A stretch of 64,000 bases of DNA from an uncultured Bacteriovoracaceae bacterium (GCA_950054155.1 CATLOT010000017.1:18945-82944), one strand, 5' to 3'. Shown: positions 26,567 through 35,901, counted from the first letter of the stretch. Translations and numbers: made by a program. Notes: generated from the letters alone by a model not told the origin.

Positions 26567-27955
26567 ATGAACCAAACCCAGCATAAAGTTATCGTCAGTA
26601 AGTTTGGTGGCTCAAGCATGAAAGATGCGCAGGCCATTCGCCGCTCAGCCAATATCGCAAAAGAGAAGAACTCAAGTGTCGTTGTTGTTAGCGCCACCTA
26701 TGGGACCACAAATCAACTCATTGAACTCGCCCAAACGGCGCGCTTAAAGGAGTGGAGCGAATCTGAGAAAATCATCACAGACCTTAAAGAAAAGCACCGA
26801 AGCATCGCTAAGGAGCTAGGTGCTGACCCGGATACTCTTGATCATATTGAATCCCTCCTAAGCGAATTAGAAACTCTTGCTAAAGGAATAAACTACCTCA
26901 AGGACGCACCAAAGAAGGCGATGGATCGTTTGCAAAGCCTTGGCGAGAGGCTCAGCTCTCCCTTAATGACTGTTGCCCTGAGGGAGCTTGCTAACGATAA
27001 GCCTGTAAGTAATTTTGATGTGCGCCAGGTGATGAGAACAAATGATGACTTTGGAAAAGGAATTCCTCAAATAGAAGAGATCCGTGCCTTATGTGGAAAG
27101 CATATGCTAGCGGCAAAAATTGGCGACGGCGTCTTTGTCACTCAAGGATTTGTGGGGGCAACGAAAGAGGGTGAGACCACGACCCTCGGTCGAGGAGGCT
27201 CTGATTATAGTGCCGCACTTTTAGCTGAGGGAATCGGGGCTGACCTTCTTGAAATCTGGACGGATGTTGCTGGTATTGCAACGACCGATCCACGCCTATG
27301 TAGTGGCGCCCTCCCCATTGGTGAGATCACTTTCCAAGAGGCTGCGGAGCTTGCGATCTTTGGCGCCAAGATTCTTCACCCCACGACACTTGCCCCCGTT
27401 CAAAGGGTATCTATTCCTGTTTTTGTAGGATCGAGCTATGAGCCAGATGCCCCTGGAACCTGGATTAAGGCCCAAAGTGAACACCAGCCACTGGTGCGTG
27501 CCATGGCCCTAAGAAAAGATCAGGCGCTTCTTACCTTAACGACCCCTAAAATGCTCAATAACTTTGGCTTTCTCTCGCGCCTCTTTGGTCTTTTTGAGAA
27601 ACACAAAGTTTCTATTGATGCTATTACGACTTCTGAGATTTCTGTCGCCGTTACCGTTGAAGAAGAAACCCTCTCTAACCAAGAACTCTTTAAGGACCTT
27701 GAAACCATCTGTACCGTGCAAATGGAAAAAGGCCTCTCCCTTGTTAGTCTTATTGGCAACAATATCAATCACACAGCGGGACTGGCCCAAAGAATTTTTA
27801 CAAGTATCTCTAACCAAGAGAATGAGCCCCCAATAAATGTCCGCATGATTTGCCTTGGGGCTTCTCGCCACAATTTTTGCTTAGTCGTTAAAACTGAAGA
27901 AGCCGGTGGTGCCATCAAACGCCTCCATAAGACTTTTATTGAGGAGGCCCAATGA
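26567..27955 (+). CDS. lysC: Aspartate kinase
   Basis: 462 residues, the LysC/ThrA-N type. VSKFGGSSMKDAQAI (~9-23) is the kinase signature, TTLGRGGSDYSAALLAEG (~205) the catalytic/substrate block and LEIWTDVAGIATTDPR (~230) the nucleotide region. Two ACT domains lie at ~315-460, the usual site of lysine feedback binding. It makes aspartyl phosphate, the first step of the pathway. Translation starts at ATG behind GAGGAAAGG, the site that the riboswitch leader can mask. First gene of lysC-dapB-dapA-dapD-lysA-deacylase; its stop overlaps the dapB start (ATGA). Confidence 0.96.
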   Translation: MNQTQHKVIVSKFGGSSMKDAQAIRRSANIAKEKNSSVVVVSATYGTTNQLIELAQTARLKEWSESEKIITDLKEKHRSIAKELGADPDTLDHIESLLSELETLAKGINYLKDAPKKAMDRLQSLGERLSSPLMTVALRELANDKPVSNFDVRQVMRTNDDFGKGIPQIEEIRALCGKHMLAAKIGDGVFVTQGFVGATKEGETTTLGRGGSDYSAALLAEGIGADLLEIWTDVAGIATTDPRLCSGALPIGEITFQEAAELAIFGAKILHPTTLAPVQRVSIPVFVGSSYEPDAPGTWIKAQSEHQPLVRAMALRKDQALLTLTTPKMLNNFGFLSRLFGLFEKHKVSIDAITTSEISVAVTVEEETLSNQELFKDLETICTVQMEKGLSLVSLIGNNINHTAGLAQRIFTSISNQENEPPINVRMICLGASRHNFCLVVKTEEAGGAIKRLHKTFIEEAQ

Positions 27956-28623
27956 AAATTGCAATTTTAGGGAGAGGAAAAACAGGTTCGAAAGTTGCAG
28001 AGCTTTGCAGTGAAAAGAATATCTCTCATACGGTTTTTCACTCACAAAACCCCCTCACAGAGAGTGCTTTAAAAGAGCACGATGTCCTCATTGCCTTTGT
28101 CCCCGGACAAGTCATGCTTGATTACCTGCCTTTAATTCTTAAAAACCCTCTACCAGTTGTCAGTGGAGCAACGGGAGTGGACTTTCCAGACACACTCGAT
28201 ACCAGTCTTAAGGAAGCACAAATGCCGTGGATTCAAGGTCACAATTTCTCCCTGGGTATGACCATCGTTAAGAAACTCTTTGATGTCATGAATAAGGCCC
28301 CCATTCTCTTTGAAGATCAATGGCAGGCGACAATTCATGAAATCCACCATACCCAAAAGCTCGATGCTCCTAGTGGCACTGCTCTTCGCTGGGGCGAATG
28401 GTTTGGTCATGACTGTAACATTACCAGTGAGCGCGTTGGCGACATCGTTGGAGATCATGCCTTCACGTTTGAAGGACCCTATGAAACAATATCAATTCAA
28501 CATACTGCAAAGGATCGCAGGCTCTTTGCTAGTGGCGCACTCTGGGCGGCCCAATTATCAGGCCGTATCACAGCAGGCTTTCACTGGTTTGAGCATCTGG
28601 CAACGAAGGAGCTAGGACTATGA
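27952..28623 (+). CDS. dapB: 4-hydroxy-tetrahydrodipicolinate reductase
   Basis: 223 residues, shorter than the ~270 of E. coli DapB, as in several other phyla. IAILGRGKTGSKVAEL (~3-18) is the dinucleotide motif; IHEIHHTQKLDAPSGTAL (~127-144) is the DapB signature with catalytic His and Lys. PWIQGHNFSLGM precedes it. It reduces the DapA product with NAD(P)H. Joined to lysC and dapA by 4-base overlaps, so translation is coupled. Confidence 0.94.
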   Translation: MKIAILGRGKTGSKVAELCSEKNISHTVFHSQNPLTESALKEHDVLIAFVPGQVMLDYLPLILKNPLPVVSGATGVDFPDTLDTSLKEAQMPWIQGHNFSLGMTIVKKLFDVMNKAPILFEDQWQATIHEIHHTQKLDAPSGTALRWGEWFGHDCNITSERVGDIVGDHAFTFEGPYETISIQHTAKDRRLFASGALWAAQLSGRITAGFHWFEHLATKELGL

Positions 28624-29507
28624 ATCTTAATGATTATCCTCTATGGACAGCTATCGTCACACCCCTTAAAGAAAATGGAGAACTCGATCTTGAGTCTTAT
28701 ACGCTTCTTTTAAAAGAACAGGAAGAGGCCCAAAATGGTGTCTTAGTTCTTGGATCAACAGGTGAGGCCTTAAACCTTACTTCAGAGGAGAAAAAGAAGG
28801 TCCTTGACCATACTTTTGAACAAAACCTCAATGTTCCGCTTATGGTGGGAGTCGGCGGTTCTAACCTTCAAGAGACCATCCAATGGGTTCAATACCTCAA
28901 CACCCTTCCCATTCATGCCACTCTCATGGTGACGCCTCTTTACGCGAAACCCGAAACCGAAGGTCAGTACGAGTGGTTTAAAACTCTTATGGATCAATCA
29001 AAGCATCCTGTTATGCTCTATAATGTTCCAGGAAGAACGGGCAAGGCCATGAGTCCTGATGCCGTCAGAAGACTCGCGGGTCACGATAAATTATGGGCCA
29101 TCAAAGAGGCCAGTGGCAGTGTTGAAGATTTTAAAAGTTATCAAGCAGCAGCGCCTAATACTCGCCTTTACAGTGGTGATGATGGCATGGTGCCAGCCTT
29201 TAAAGAACACGGTTGCGTGGGACTTGTCAGCGTTGCTTCAAATGCTTGGCCTAAGGCCACTCATGAATATGTCAAACAAGCCTTAAGTGGTGAGCTTAGT
29301 AAGGAAGATGCTTCTTTATGGGACGCCTGTGCTGGCGCTTTATTTTGTGTGAGCAATCCTATTCCCGTCAAAAGACTTCTCTGTGAAGAAAAAAGAATTG
29401 CCGCCCCAAACCTTAAGCTTCCTCTAAGCCACAAGGACCTCTCTCAAGCGGCAACGGTTCTTGAGGCCTCAATAAGAATTAATGATTGGATGAAAAAACA
29501 ACAATAA
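28620..29507 (+). CDS. dapA: 4-hydroxy-tetrahydrodipicolinate synthase
   Basis: 295 residues, normal length. LGSTGEALNLTSEEK (~43-57) is the substrate block, MLYNVPGRTGKAMSPD (~133-148) holds the catalytic tyrosine, and WAIKEASGSVEDFKSY (~160) contains the Schiff-base lysine. It condenses pyruvate with aspartate semialdehyde in the cytoplasm. Starts in a 4-base overlap with dapB and ends 14 bases before the dapD start. Confidence 0.96.
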   Translation: MNLNDYPLWTAIVTPLKENGELDLESYTLLLKEQEEAQNGVLVLGSTGEALNLTSEEKKKVLDHTFEQNLNVPLMVGVGGSNLQETIQWVQYLNTLPIHATLMVTPLYAKPETEGQYEWFKTLMDQSKHPVMLYNVPGRTGKAMSPDAVRRLAGHDKLWAIKEASGSVEDFKSYQAAAPNTRLYSGDDGMVPAFKEHGCVGLVSVASNAWPKATHEYVKQALSGELSKEDASLWDACAGALFCVSNPIPVKRLLCEEKRIAAPNLKLPLSHKDLSQAATVLEASIRINDWMKKQQ

Positions 29508-29521
29508 GAAAAGGAAAGACA

Positions 29522-30277
29522 ATGAACTGGACAGAAATCTTAGACGCTCTTGAAGCAGGAACAATCAGAGCGGCCAATAAAGTCGATGGTGTTTGGAAGG
29601 CCAATACAGACGTGAAGGCCGGAATATTAGAAGCCTTTAAAGCTGGGGAGCTCAAGGAATTCTCTGACGAACACTGGCACGGCTTTGTCGATAAGCATAA
29701 CCTCTCACCTCGTCACTTTAAGCCAGAGGACAGAGTTCGCATGGTCCCCGGTGGATCAAGTGTCAGAAGAGGATCTCACATCGCTAGCGGCGTCATCATT
29801 ATGCCTCCTGCCTACGTTAATGTAGGAGCTTTTGTCGATGAGGGAACCATGGTTGATAGTCATGCGCTTGTGGGCTCATGTGCTCAGATTGGAAAAAATG
29901 TTCACCTCTCTGCCGGCGTGCAAATTGGTGGTGTCCTCGAGCCCATTGGTCTTGCTCCTGTCGTTATTGAAGATGGCGCCTTTATTGGATCGGGCTCGGT
30001 CATTGTCGAGGGAAAACAAGTTTTAAAAGAAGCTGTTATTGCCCCTGGTGTTGTCCTCTCAAAAGGCGTTCCAATTTACGACTGTGTAAATGAGAGAATG
30101 CTTAGCGCAGATGAGCCGATCCCTGAGCGCGCAATCGTTGTCCCAGGCTCGCGTCCTGTTAATGATAAGCTAGCATGGGCCAAGGAAATGGGACTAACTC
30201 TCAACTGTGCCCTCATTGTAAAATATCGTGATGAAAAGTCTGAAGCTTCTCTCGAGCTAGAGTCATTCTTACGTTAA
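29522..30277 (+). CDS. dapD: Tetrahydrodipicolinate N-succinyltransferase
   Basis: 251 residues from ATG 29522, preceded by AAAGGAAAGACA; a longer in-frame reading from 29486 runs back into dapA and is unlikely. The left-handed beta-helix repeats are clear (GVIIMPPAYVNVGAFVDEGT, DSHALVGSCAQIGKNVHLSA, PVVIEDGAFIGSGSVIVEGK). RMVPGGSSVRRGSHI is the family's substrate block. It transfers succinyl from succinyl-CoA to tetrahydrodipicolinate, so this organism uses the succinylase branch to DAP. That branch needs an aminotransferase (DapC) and a desuccinylase (DapE), neither of which has a classical gene here. Confidence 0.95.
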   Translation: MNWTEILDALEAGTIRAANKVDGVWKANTDVKAGILEAFKAGELKEFSDEHWHGFVDKHNLSPRHFKPEDRVRMVPGGSSVRRGSHIASGVIIMPPAYVNVGAFVDEGTMVDSHALVGSCAQIGKNVHLSAGVQIGGVLEPIGLAPVVIEDGAFIGSGSVIVEGKQVLKEAVIAPGVVLSKGVPIYDCVNERMLSADEPIPERAIVVPGSRPVNDKLAWAKEMGLTLNCALIVKYRDEKSEASLELESFLR

Positions 30278-30287
30278 AAGGAAATTC

Positions 30288-31499
30288 ATGAAAATAGCAG
30301 CCCATCACCGTCAAGATCTAGAAAAAATCATTAAGCGCTTAGATAGCTCTTTCTTTTACTATGACCTTGATGGGCTCAAAGAACACCTCGAAGGCCTTTC
30401 AAGTATTATGAAAGAGGATCCCGATATTCTTCTTTGGTATGCTTGTAAGGCCAACCCCTTAAGTGCAGTTTTAAAAGTCTTTAGAAACTGTGGGTTCGGA
30501 ATTGATGTGGCCTCTAAGGGAGAGATTGATCAAGTGTTACGTGCAGGCATCAAGCCTGAAAATATCCTCTCCACAGGTCCCTCCAAAAGTCGCAAGTACC
30601 TTCGTGAACTTCTGGAAGAAGACATCAAAATTGTGGTTTGCGAATCCCTTAACCAACTCTACTGGCTCAACGACATTGCCGCGACCATGAACGTAAGACC
30701 GCAGGTTCTCTTGCGGGTTCAATTAGAGTGGGAAGAAGGCGCAAGTGTGCTTGGAGGAAATGAAATCACTCCCTTTGGTGAAGATGAGAAAACATGGTTG
30801 AGCATGGAGAAATCCAAGGCGACAAACCTCGATATTATTGGCCTTCATGTCTTTCAGTGGGGAAATATTTTAGAAGTTGATCGCCTTAAGAAGATTTGGC
30901 GTAAAATTGCAGAGCAAACTCATTTGCTCGCTGAAAAGCTTGGGATAGAGCCCCAAGTCCTAGATCTTGGTGGTGGGATTGGTATCCCTTATAATTCAAA
31001 TGAAAAGGCCGTTGATTTTAATGAGATCCTAGAAGTTCTTAAAGACCTTAAAAGCGAATTTGGTTGGGAAAAAATTTGGATGGAACTAGGCCGCTATGCC
31101 GTAGGTCCCTATGGTCACTACATGACTCAAGTCATCGACCGTAAGAATGTGCGAGGAAAGGAACTCCTCATCCTAGATGGCGGTGTCAACCATATTGTAA
31201 GGCCTGCCATAACGGGACAATCTTTTCCCGTAGAGCTTTTTAGAGAAAGCTCTAAAGAAAATCAGTCCTTTCAAATCCACGGTCCTTTATGCACGGCCAT
31301 GGACAACCTCGGCACTCTAGAGCTTCCCGCCGACACTGGTCCTGGAGATTGGCTATGCTTTCACCAATGCGGGGCCTATGGCTTCACTGAGGGCATGCCA
31401 TTTTTCCTCTGTCATAATTTAGCAGCAGAAGTTATTCTGTATGAAGGCAATGTCATGATTCCAAGAACGCCACGAAAGGCTGAGGAGTGGCTCGTCTAA
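30288..31499 (+). CDS. lysA: Diaminopimelate decarboxylase (LysA-type PLP enzyme)
   Basis: 403 residues of the fold-type III decarboxylase family. The PLP lysine is in LLWYACKANPLSAVL (~44-58). FGIDVASKGEIDQVLRAG, LDLGGGIGIPY (glycine loop, ~223) and GPLCTAMDNLGTLE (~343, the substrate Cys and Asp) are present, as is CGAYGFTEGMPFF with the PLP tyrosine. It decarboxylates meso-DAP to lysine. The place in the lysine operon supports LysA over related carboxynorspermidine or ornithine enzymes, though the sequence has drifted (GVNHIVRP in place of the usual GAGMNDL-like region). Confidence 0.85.
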   Translation: MKIAAHHRQDLEKIIKRLDSSFFYYDLDGLKEHLEGLSSIMKEDPDILLWYACKANPLSAVLKVFRNCGFGIDVASKGEIDQVLRAGIKPENILSTGPSKSRKYLRELLEEDIKIVVCESLNQLYWLNDIAATMNVRPQVLLRVQLEWEEGASVLGGNEITPFGEDEKTWLSMEKSKATNLDIIGLHVFQWGNILEVDRLKKIWRKIAEQTHLLAEKLGIEPQVLDLGGGIGIPYNSNEKAVDFNEILEVLKDLKSEFGWEKIWMELGRYAVGPYGHYMTQVIDRKNVRGKELLILDGGVNHIVRPAITGQSFPVELFRESSKENQSFQIHGPLCTAMDNLGTLELPADTGPGDWLCFHQCGAYGFTEGMPFFLCHNLAAEVILYEGNVMIPRTPRKAEEWLV

Positions 31500-31523
31500 A
31501 GCAAACTTTTAAGGAGAATTGTT

Positions 31524-32693
31524 TTGAGTTTTGACCACCTTCAATATCCGATTAAAACTCTCCCCAACGGAGACCGCCTCAACCTCAATGCCTATCGGCT
31601 CACAGGCAGTGCCCCTGGACCTCATGTCTATATTCAGGCTTCCGTTCACGGTGCTGAAGTGCAAGGAAATGGTGTTGTTTACCACCTCTTAGACTTCTTT
31701 AGTAAGAATGAATTTAGAGGCTCTCTCACCATAATTCCCACCGCAAACCCCATGAGTATTAATACGAAAGCAGGAACCTTCACTCAAGGCCGCTTTAACG
31801 CCACAAGTGGCAATAATTGGAACAGAAATTATCAAAACCTTGAAGAATATCCCGAAATTTTCTCTCCAAAGGCTTGGCTTGAATCCTTAAATCTTGCTGA
31901 AGAAACGAAGGGTTCAATAAGAAAGAAGTTTAAGCATTATCTAGGCGAATCATTAAAGAAGTTACGCGCTCAAAAAAGTGAATACGCCATTAGTGATGAT
32001 GTAAAGCTCAACCTCACCCTTCAGCATCTCGCTTCTAGCGCCGACATTGTCCTTGATCTGCACACTGGTCCCAAGGCCTGTCGCTACCTCTACGCTGGTG
32101 AGTTTGAAAAAGAAAAGGTCGTGGACCTTCCCTTTCCCTTTACGATCATCATTCCCAATGAATTTGCTGGGGCCATGGATGAGGCCACCTTCATGCCCTG
32201 GGTAATTCTTAGTCGTAATCTTAAGGCCATGAATCTAGAAAACCTCGATGCCAAATCATTTGAGGCCTACACCGTAGAGCTTGGGAGTGAAGAGTCTCTC
32301 AATATGAATGAGGCCCTGCGCGATGCTGAAAGAATACTCAGCTTCCTCTCTAAGCGCGGTGTTCTGGCCAATGACTTTCATCCAACAAGCTCTTTTGAAC
32401 CTCAAAGAGCAGGCTTTCTTAAAGATTATAAAACCTATTTTGCCCCCATAGGTGGACTCTATGAATTCACCTTAAAACCAGGAGATCACGCCTTAAAAGG
32501 GCAGGGACTTTGTAAGTTTCTTAACTTCGCTCCTTTAGAAGGGGCAAAGGAATTAGGCGGAATTCTTGAGCAGTGCCTAGGAGAAATCAAACTGCTAGAA
32601 GAGGCCCATATTATTAACCACAGCCCAAGTGCAGTGGTTAGTGAAGGACAGGCCCTCTATCAAGTTCTTGAGAAAACATGGTCTCTTAAATAG
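31524..32693 (+). CDS. AstE/aspartoacylase-family zinc deacylase at the end of the lysine operon
   Basis: 389 residues from a TTG start with AAGGAG seven bases upstream. Zinc ligands fit the M14-like family: ASVHGAEVQGNG (His and Glu, ~40) and IVLDLHTGPKACRY (His, ~180); ELGSEESLNMNEAL (~253) and PLGxxxE-like GGLYEFTLKPGDHALKG (~315) follow. Succinylglutamate desuccinylases and aspartoacylases cleave N-acyl amino acids. Directly after lysA in an operon that has dapD but no dapE, the attractive role is removal of succinyl from N-succinyl-LL-DAP. This is an inference from context; a general N-acyl amino acid hydrolase remains possible. Confidence 0.8.
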   Translation: MSFDHLQYPIKTLPNGDRLNLNAYRLTGSAPGPHVYIQASVHGAEVQGNGVVYHLLDFFSKNEFRGSLTIIPTANPMSINTKAGTFTQGRFNATSGNNWNRNYQNLEEYPEIFSPKAWLESLNLAEETKGSIRKKFKHYLGESLKKLRAQKSEYAISDDVKLNLTLQHLASSADIVLDLHTGPKACRYLYAGEFEKEKVVDLPFPFTIIIPNEFAGAMDEATFMPWVILSRNLKAMNLENLDAKSFEAYTVELGSEESLNMNEALRDAERILSFLSKRGVLANDFHPTSSFEPQRAGFLKDYKTYFAPIGGLYEFTLKPGDHALKGQGLCKFLNFAPLEGAKELGGILEQCLGEIKLLEEAHIINHSPSAVVSEGQALYQVLEKTWSLK

Positions 32694-33279
32694 AGAAGAG
32701 ACCTTTAAAGTAAGTCAAAACATTTTCAGGAAGGTCGATAGGTGGCTTGATTGAAGCCCCAAAACGACCTCCATGGCCTCCCCATTGGCCCGGCCTGAGG
32801 TCCTGATAGTCACTACCACTCAGATCCATAAAACGAACCTTGCCACCAAAGAGAACCACTTCGCTCTCACCTAAGAGACGATTGCTTTTAAGCATGAAGT
32901 CCGTTCCTCTTACCGCTAAAGCCGCGCTCTTTGTGCGCACGAGGGGTTCATCATCTTTTTTTGGGCCCCCTTCATAGCGAAGGGCACCTTTGACAAGGTA
33001 GATAACACTCTTCTTTTGAGTGGCCTTATCCCCTTTAGGGAGAATGACCTGACCATTAGGAGCAAGCGTGATCTTTTGTCCAGACTTACTCTTAACTCTC
33101 ACTAAGGAAGCCCCTCCTGTTGCAAGTTGCGTCCCCTCACTGAGGTTATCCCCTTTAGTAACATCCTTACTTACGCCCTTTATTCTTTGAATCACTTTTC
33201 CTTTAAGGTGTGTCACCTGCCAAGTTTGGGCAAAGAGAGCGGGACAAGAACAAAGAAGAATAACGATAAGTGCTCTCAT
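32686..33279 (-). CDS. FecR-domain secreted protein
   Basis: About 197 residues from ATG 33279, which overlaps the stop of the phosphatase gene (ATGA). Signal peptide MRALIVILLCSCPALFA. The mature part begins WQVTHLKGKVIQRIKGVSKD and continues GDNLSEGTQLATGGASLVRV and KITLAPNGQVILP, which is the FecR-domain layout (short beta repeats around a 'G..L..G..L.T' core). It lacks the cytoplasmic and membrane parts of FecR sigma regulators, so it is a stand-alone periplasmic FecR domain of unknown ligand. Ends overlap the convergent deacylase by 8 bases. Confidence 0.75.
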   Translation of the reverse strand: MRALIVILLCSCPALFAQTWQVTHLKGKVIQRIKGVSKDVTKGDNLSEGTQLATGGASLVRVKSKSGQKITLAPNGQVILPKGDKATQKKSVIYLVKGALRYEGGPKKDDEPLVRTKSAALAVRGTDFMLKSNRLLGESEVVLFGGKVRFMDLSGSDYQDLRPGQWGGHGGRFGASIKPPIDLPENVLTYFKGLFSI

Positions 33280-34328
33280 CTCTTCCAAACTCCATTGCTA
33301 TCAAGAGAAAATGCTCTCTTCATCACCGAAGTGCTATCAAGGGAGTGAAGGGACCAATTCATTTGCCACTGCCCTTTTTTCTTATGAAATTCAACCTGGG
33401 CGTAGTTCTTCTCTATCATGACATTTCTCTTTCCATAGAGAAGCCTGACAGGAGTACGGGCATCTTCTCTTAATATATGGGTAAGACCACTACTTTGAAA
33501 CTCTGGATACTCGACGCGTTTCCACCCTCTTGAAAACTTTCTCTTAATAAAAGCGCCGAAGTGTTTATCCCCACTTAAGAAGAAAGTCCCCGAGAGATCA
33601 TACTTTGCCACAAGTTCCATAAGGCGGGTCTTCTCATCAGGAAACTGACTCCAATCCTCTGTGACAAATAAACGGTTAAGAAGAACCCCAATAGGTGAAG
33701 CAATGATATTGATATCAGCCTCACTCTGGGCCATTTCCTCTTCGAGCCACTGCCACTGGGCTTCACCGAGAAGGTCTTGCCCACGCCCGGTCTCTTCACT
33801 TCTAAAGTAGCGACAGTCAAGAAGATAGAATTTTATCTTTCCTCCCATCTCTTCTCTTGTGTGGTAAATCCCCTCTTGGTCCCGCCTCTTATCGTTTTTA
33901 GCGACATCAAGAAAATCGAGATGCAGTTGCTGACTCTCTTCTTTCTTTGAATAAGTGCGGTCTCCATTATTCACGCCAAAGTCATGGTCATCCCAGATAC
34001 CATCAATGGGAAAGCGCTCTTTAAAGCGGCCATAGGGACCCTTTAAAAGCGTCTGATACTTTGAGCGCATGCTCGCCATATTTGTGGTGTCGCCATAAAT
34101 ATTATCCCCAAGCCAAAGCCATAGATCTGGATTATGTTTGGCGATAACATCCCAGTGGCGCTGAGAAGAATAGTGAAGATTACAAGAGCCAAAGCAAAAG
34201 CGAAAAGACTCACTCTCCTCTCTTGCTTTTAAGCTGCTCATAGGTGCCATTGCTGCAAGGGCTGCACCCTTTAGAAAATCACGTTTTGAAAAGGCACGTG
34301 ATGGGCCTCCTAATTCATCCCTGTCCAT
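33276..34328 (-). CDS. PhoD-like metallophosphatase with Tat signal
   Basis: 350 residues. N-terminal SKRDFLKGAALAAMAPM (~14-30) is a Tat leader with K in place of the first Arg of the twin pair. The catalytic core has FRFCFGSCNLHYSS, LWLWLGDNIYGD (~75, metal ligands) and PIDGIWDDHDFGVNNGDRT (~110, D-D-H-D ligands); FFLSGDKHFGAF supplies later His ligands. This is the PhoD/alkaline phosphatase D family, Ca/Fe-dependent phosphodiesterases acting in the periplasm. SD AAGGTGAG five bases before ATG. Translation is coupled to the FecR-domain gene downstream. Confidence 0.82.
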   Translation of the reverse strand: MDRDELGGPSRAFSKRDFLKGAALAAMAPMSSLKAREESESFRFCFGSCNLHYSSQRHWDVIAKHNPDLWLWLGDNIYGDTTNMASMRSKYQTLLKGPYGRFKERFPIDGIWDDHDFGVNNGDRTYSKKEESQQLHLDFLDVAKNDKRRDQEGIYHTREEMGGKIKFYLLDCRYFRSEETGRGQDLLGEAQWQWLEEEMAQSEADINIIASPIGVLLNRLFVTEDWSQFPDEKTRLMELVAKYDLSGTFFLSGDKHFGAFIKRKFSRGWKRVEYPEFQSSGLTHILREDARTPVRLLYGKRNVMIEKNYAQVEFHKKKGQWQMNWSLHSLDSTSVMKRAFSLDSNGVWKR

Positions 34329-34414
34329 AGGTACTCACCTTTCTTTCCCCCCTATTATCAGAGGGGACAAATCTTTCCATTGATTCAAATCCATTAGTAC
34401 TTGATAATGAAACT

Positions 34415-35389
34415 ATGGGAGCACCCAAAAAATCAAATAATATTATCGATTCTCGATTTAATCTTCATGACGAGTTCTTTGCCAACTACACAAGTGAGCA
34501 CACACGCAAAAACTACAAGACTGATTTAATCAAGTTTCTTGAGTATCTGCATGACTTTGCTGAAGGTGCCCCAAAAGACCTTTGTAAAGTCGAAAGAGAG
34601 CATGTCATCACCTATCGTAACTTTCTTCTTGAAACCGGTGGTCACGACGGCAGGCCCTCAGCGCCAAAGACCGTAGCGCGTAAATTGGCCAGTCTCTCTA
34701 GTTATTTTGATTATCTTGTCGAAAAGGGAGAGCGCGAGTTTAACCCCGTACAAAGTGTTAAGCGCCCAAGAAGAGAAGTTATCAAACCCACTCAGGCCTT
34801 AGAAAAAGAACAAGTGAGAGCACTCTTTGAAATACTCAGCCAAGGCGATAAAGAAAGCTCTAGCCGCTTCCTTCACCGTGCCCTTCTCGTCAGCTTCTTT
34901 ATGACCGGAATGAGAAAGGCTGAGGTCCTAAGCCTTCGCTTTAAAGATTATCGTGAGATCAATGATCTTCGCGTTTTTGAATTTGTTGGTAAGGGCGGCA
35001 AAGTCGGCCAAAAGGTCTTGCATCCCCTCGTCATTGAAGCCTTAGAGGAATACCTTGAGTGGATGAAGGCACAGGGCCGAGAGCACGCAAGCGAAGACTG
35101 GCTCTTTCAGCCCACAAGAAATCCAAGTGACCCCAGCAACCTCAACAAACCTCTCAACCCGCGCACAATCAATGAGATCATCTCTAAGTATGGAAAGAAA
35201 ATTGGCCTCAACTTTTCGATTAGCCCCCATAGTGCCCGGGCCACCTTTATCGGAGAACTTCTTGAAGCGGGCGTTGATATCTACTCCGTCGCTCGGGAGG
35301 TGAATCATAGTTCCGTTAAAACCACTCAGGAGTACGATAAAAGGCGAAAGAAACTTAGTGACAGCCCGATAAGTAAGCTTCGCTATTAG
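34415..35389 (+). CDS. Tyrosine recombinase (XerC/XerD-like)
   Basis: 324 residues. N-terminal SAM-like core-binding domain (~15-110: SEHTRKNYKTDLIKFLEYL) then the catalytic domain with all active residues: Arg in FMTGMRKAEVLSLR, Lys in FVGKGGKVGQKV, H-x-x-R in SPHSARATFIGELL, His in VNHSSVKTTQ and Tyr in TTQEYDKRRKK. Either a chromosome dimer resolvase or a mobile-element integrase; no other mobile genes adjoin, and the length fits Xer. It stands alone, followed by a 512-base spacer before nrdB. SD is weak. Confidence 0.85.
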   Translation: MGAPKKSNNIIDSRFNLHDEFFANYTSEHTRKNYKTDLIKFLEYLHDFAEGAPKDLCKVEREHVITYRNFLLETGGHDGRPSAPKTVARKLASLSSYFDYLVEKGEREFNPVQSVKRPRREVIKPTQALEKEQVRALFEILSQGDKESSSRFLHRALLVSFFMTGMRKAEVLSLRFKDYREINDLRVFEFVGKGGKVGQKVLHPLVIEALEEYLEWMKAQGREHASEDWLFQPTRNPSDPSNLNKPLNPRTINEIISKYGKKIGLNFSISPHSARATFIGELLEAGVDIYSVAREVNHSSVKTTQEYDKRRKKLSDSPISKLRY

Positions 35390-35901
35390 CTCTCTTCAAA
35401 AAAAAGAATTAGTGTTCTTTTCTCCTCTTTTTCTTTCCATAGCACTACATGCGGTGTGATTTCTCTAAAAATCTTCTTTACGACATGGCGTGTGAAGGCA
35501 AGAAATTCCAAAGTGTAAGAAAAATTCAGAAAAAAAATTTCGCCCTCTTTAAATTATACTAAACCCAGTGGCGAAGGCATTATAGGCCAGATCAAAACTT
35601 TTAACGCAAAAGGCTATGAAAAAAAAGACATCCTTTTTTAAACACTGGCCCTAGTGCTACTTGCCTACCTTTGCTACCCTATATCTAGAGACACAACTTC
35701 AAAAATTGAAGGCGAAAGTCAGTAATATCAGTGACAAAAACACTCTGTTACTTACTTAATTAGCTGCTTAACGGATTTAAGCGGGTGACTTTTTTTGCGG
35801 TTAAATCTCTAAAGAAGACACACAACAAAACAACAACAGCACACTCGAATATCCTAACCAACAAAAACATTTGGGTATTCTGATTTACGAAAGGAGGCAT
35901 C
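35390..35901 (+). other. 512-base non-coding region upstream of nrdBA
   Basis: No supported gene. It contains two imperfect NrdR-box-like sites, ACACTGGCCCTAGTGC (35642-35657) and ACCCTATATCTAGAGA (35676-35691), 34 bp apart. NrdR boxes have consensus near ACACWATATWTWGTGT and usually come in pairs about 31 bp apart, so the match is only partial. A hairpin GATTTAA...TTAAATC (35774-35807) lies in the likely 5' leader. The region ends in the strong SD AAAGGAGG at 35890-35897. Confidence 0.4.

Noticed and set aside
34415..35389. Integrase of an intact mobile element
   Set aside because: No other mobile gene, att-like repeats or tRNA adjoin; Xer-type recombinase is the simpler reading.
35484..35561. 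25-codon frame in the nrd leader
   Set aside because: No SD and biased, A-rich composition.
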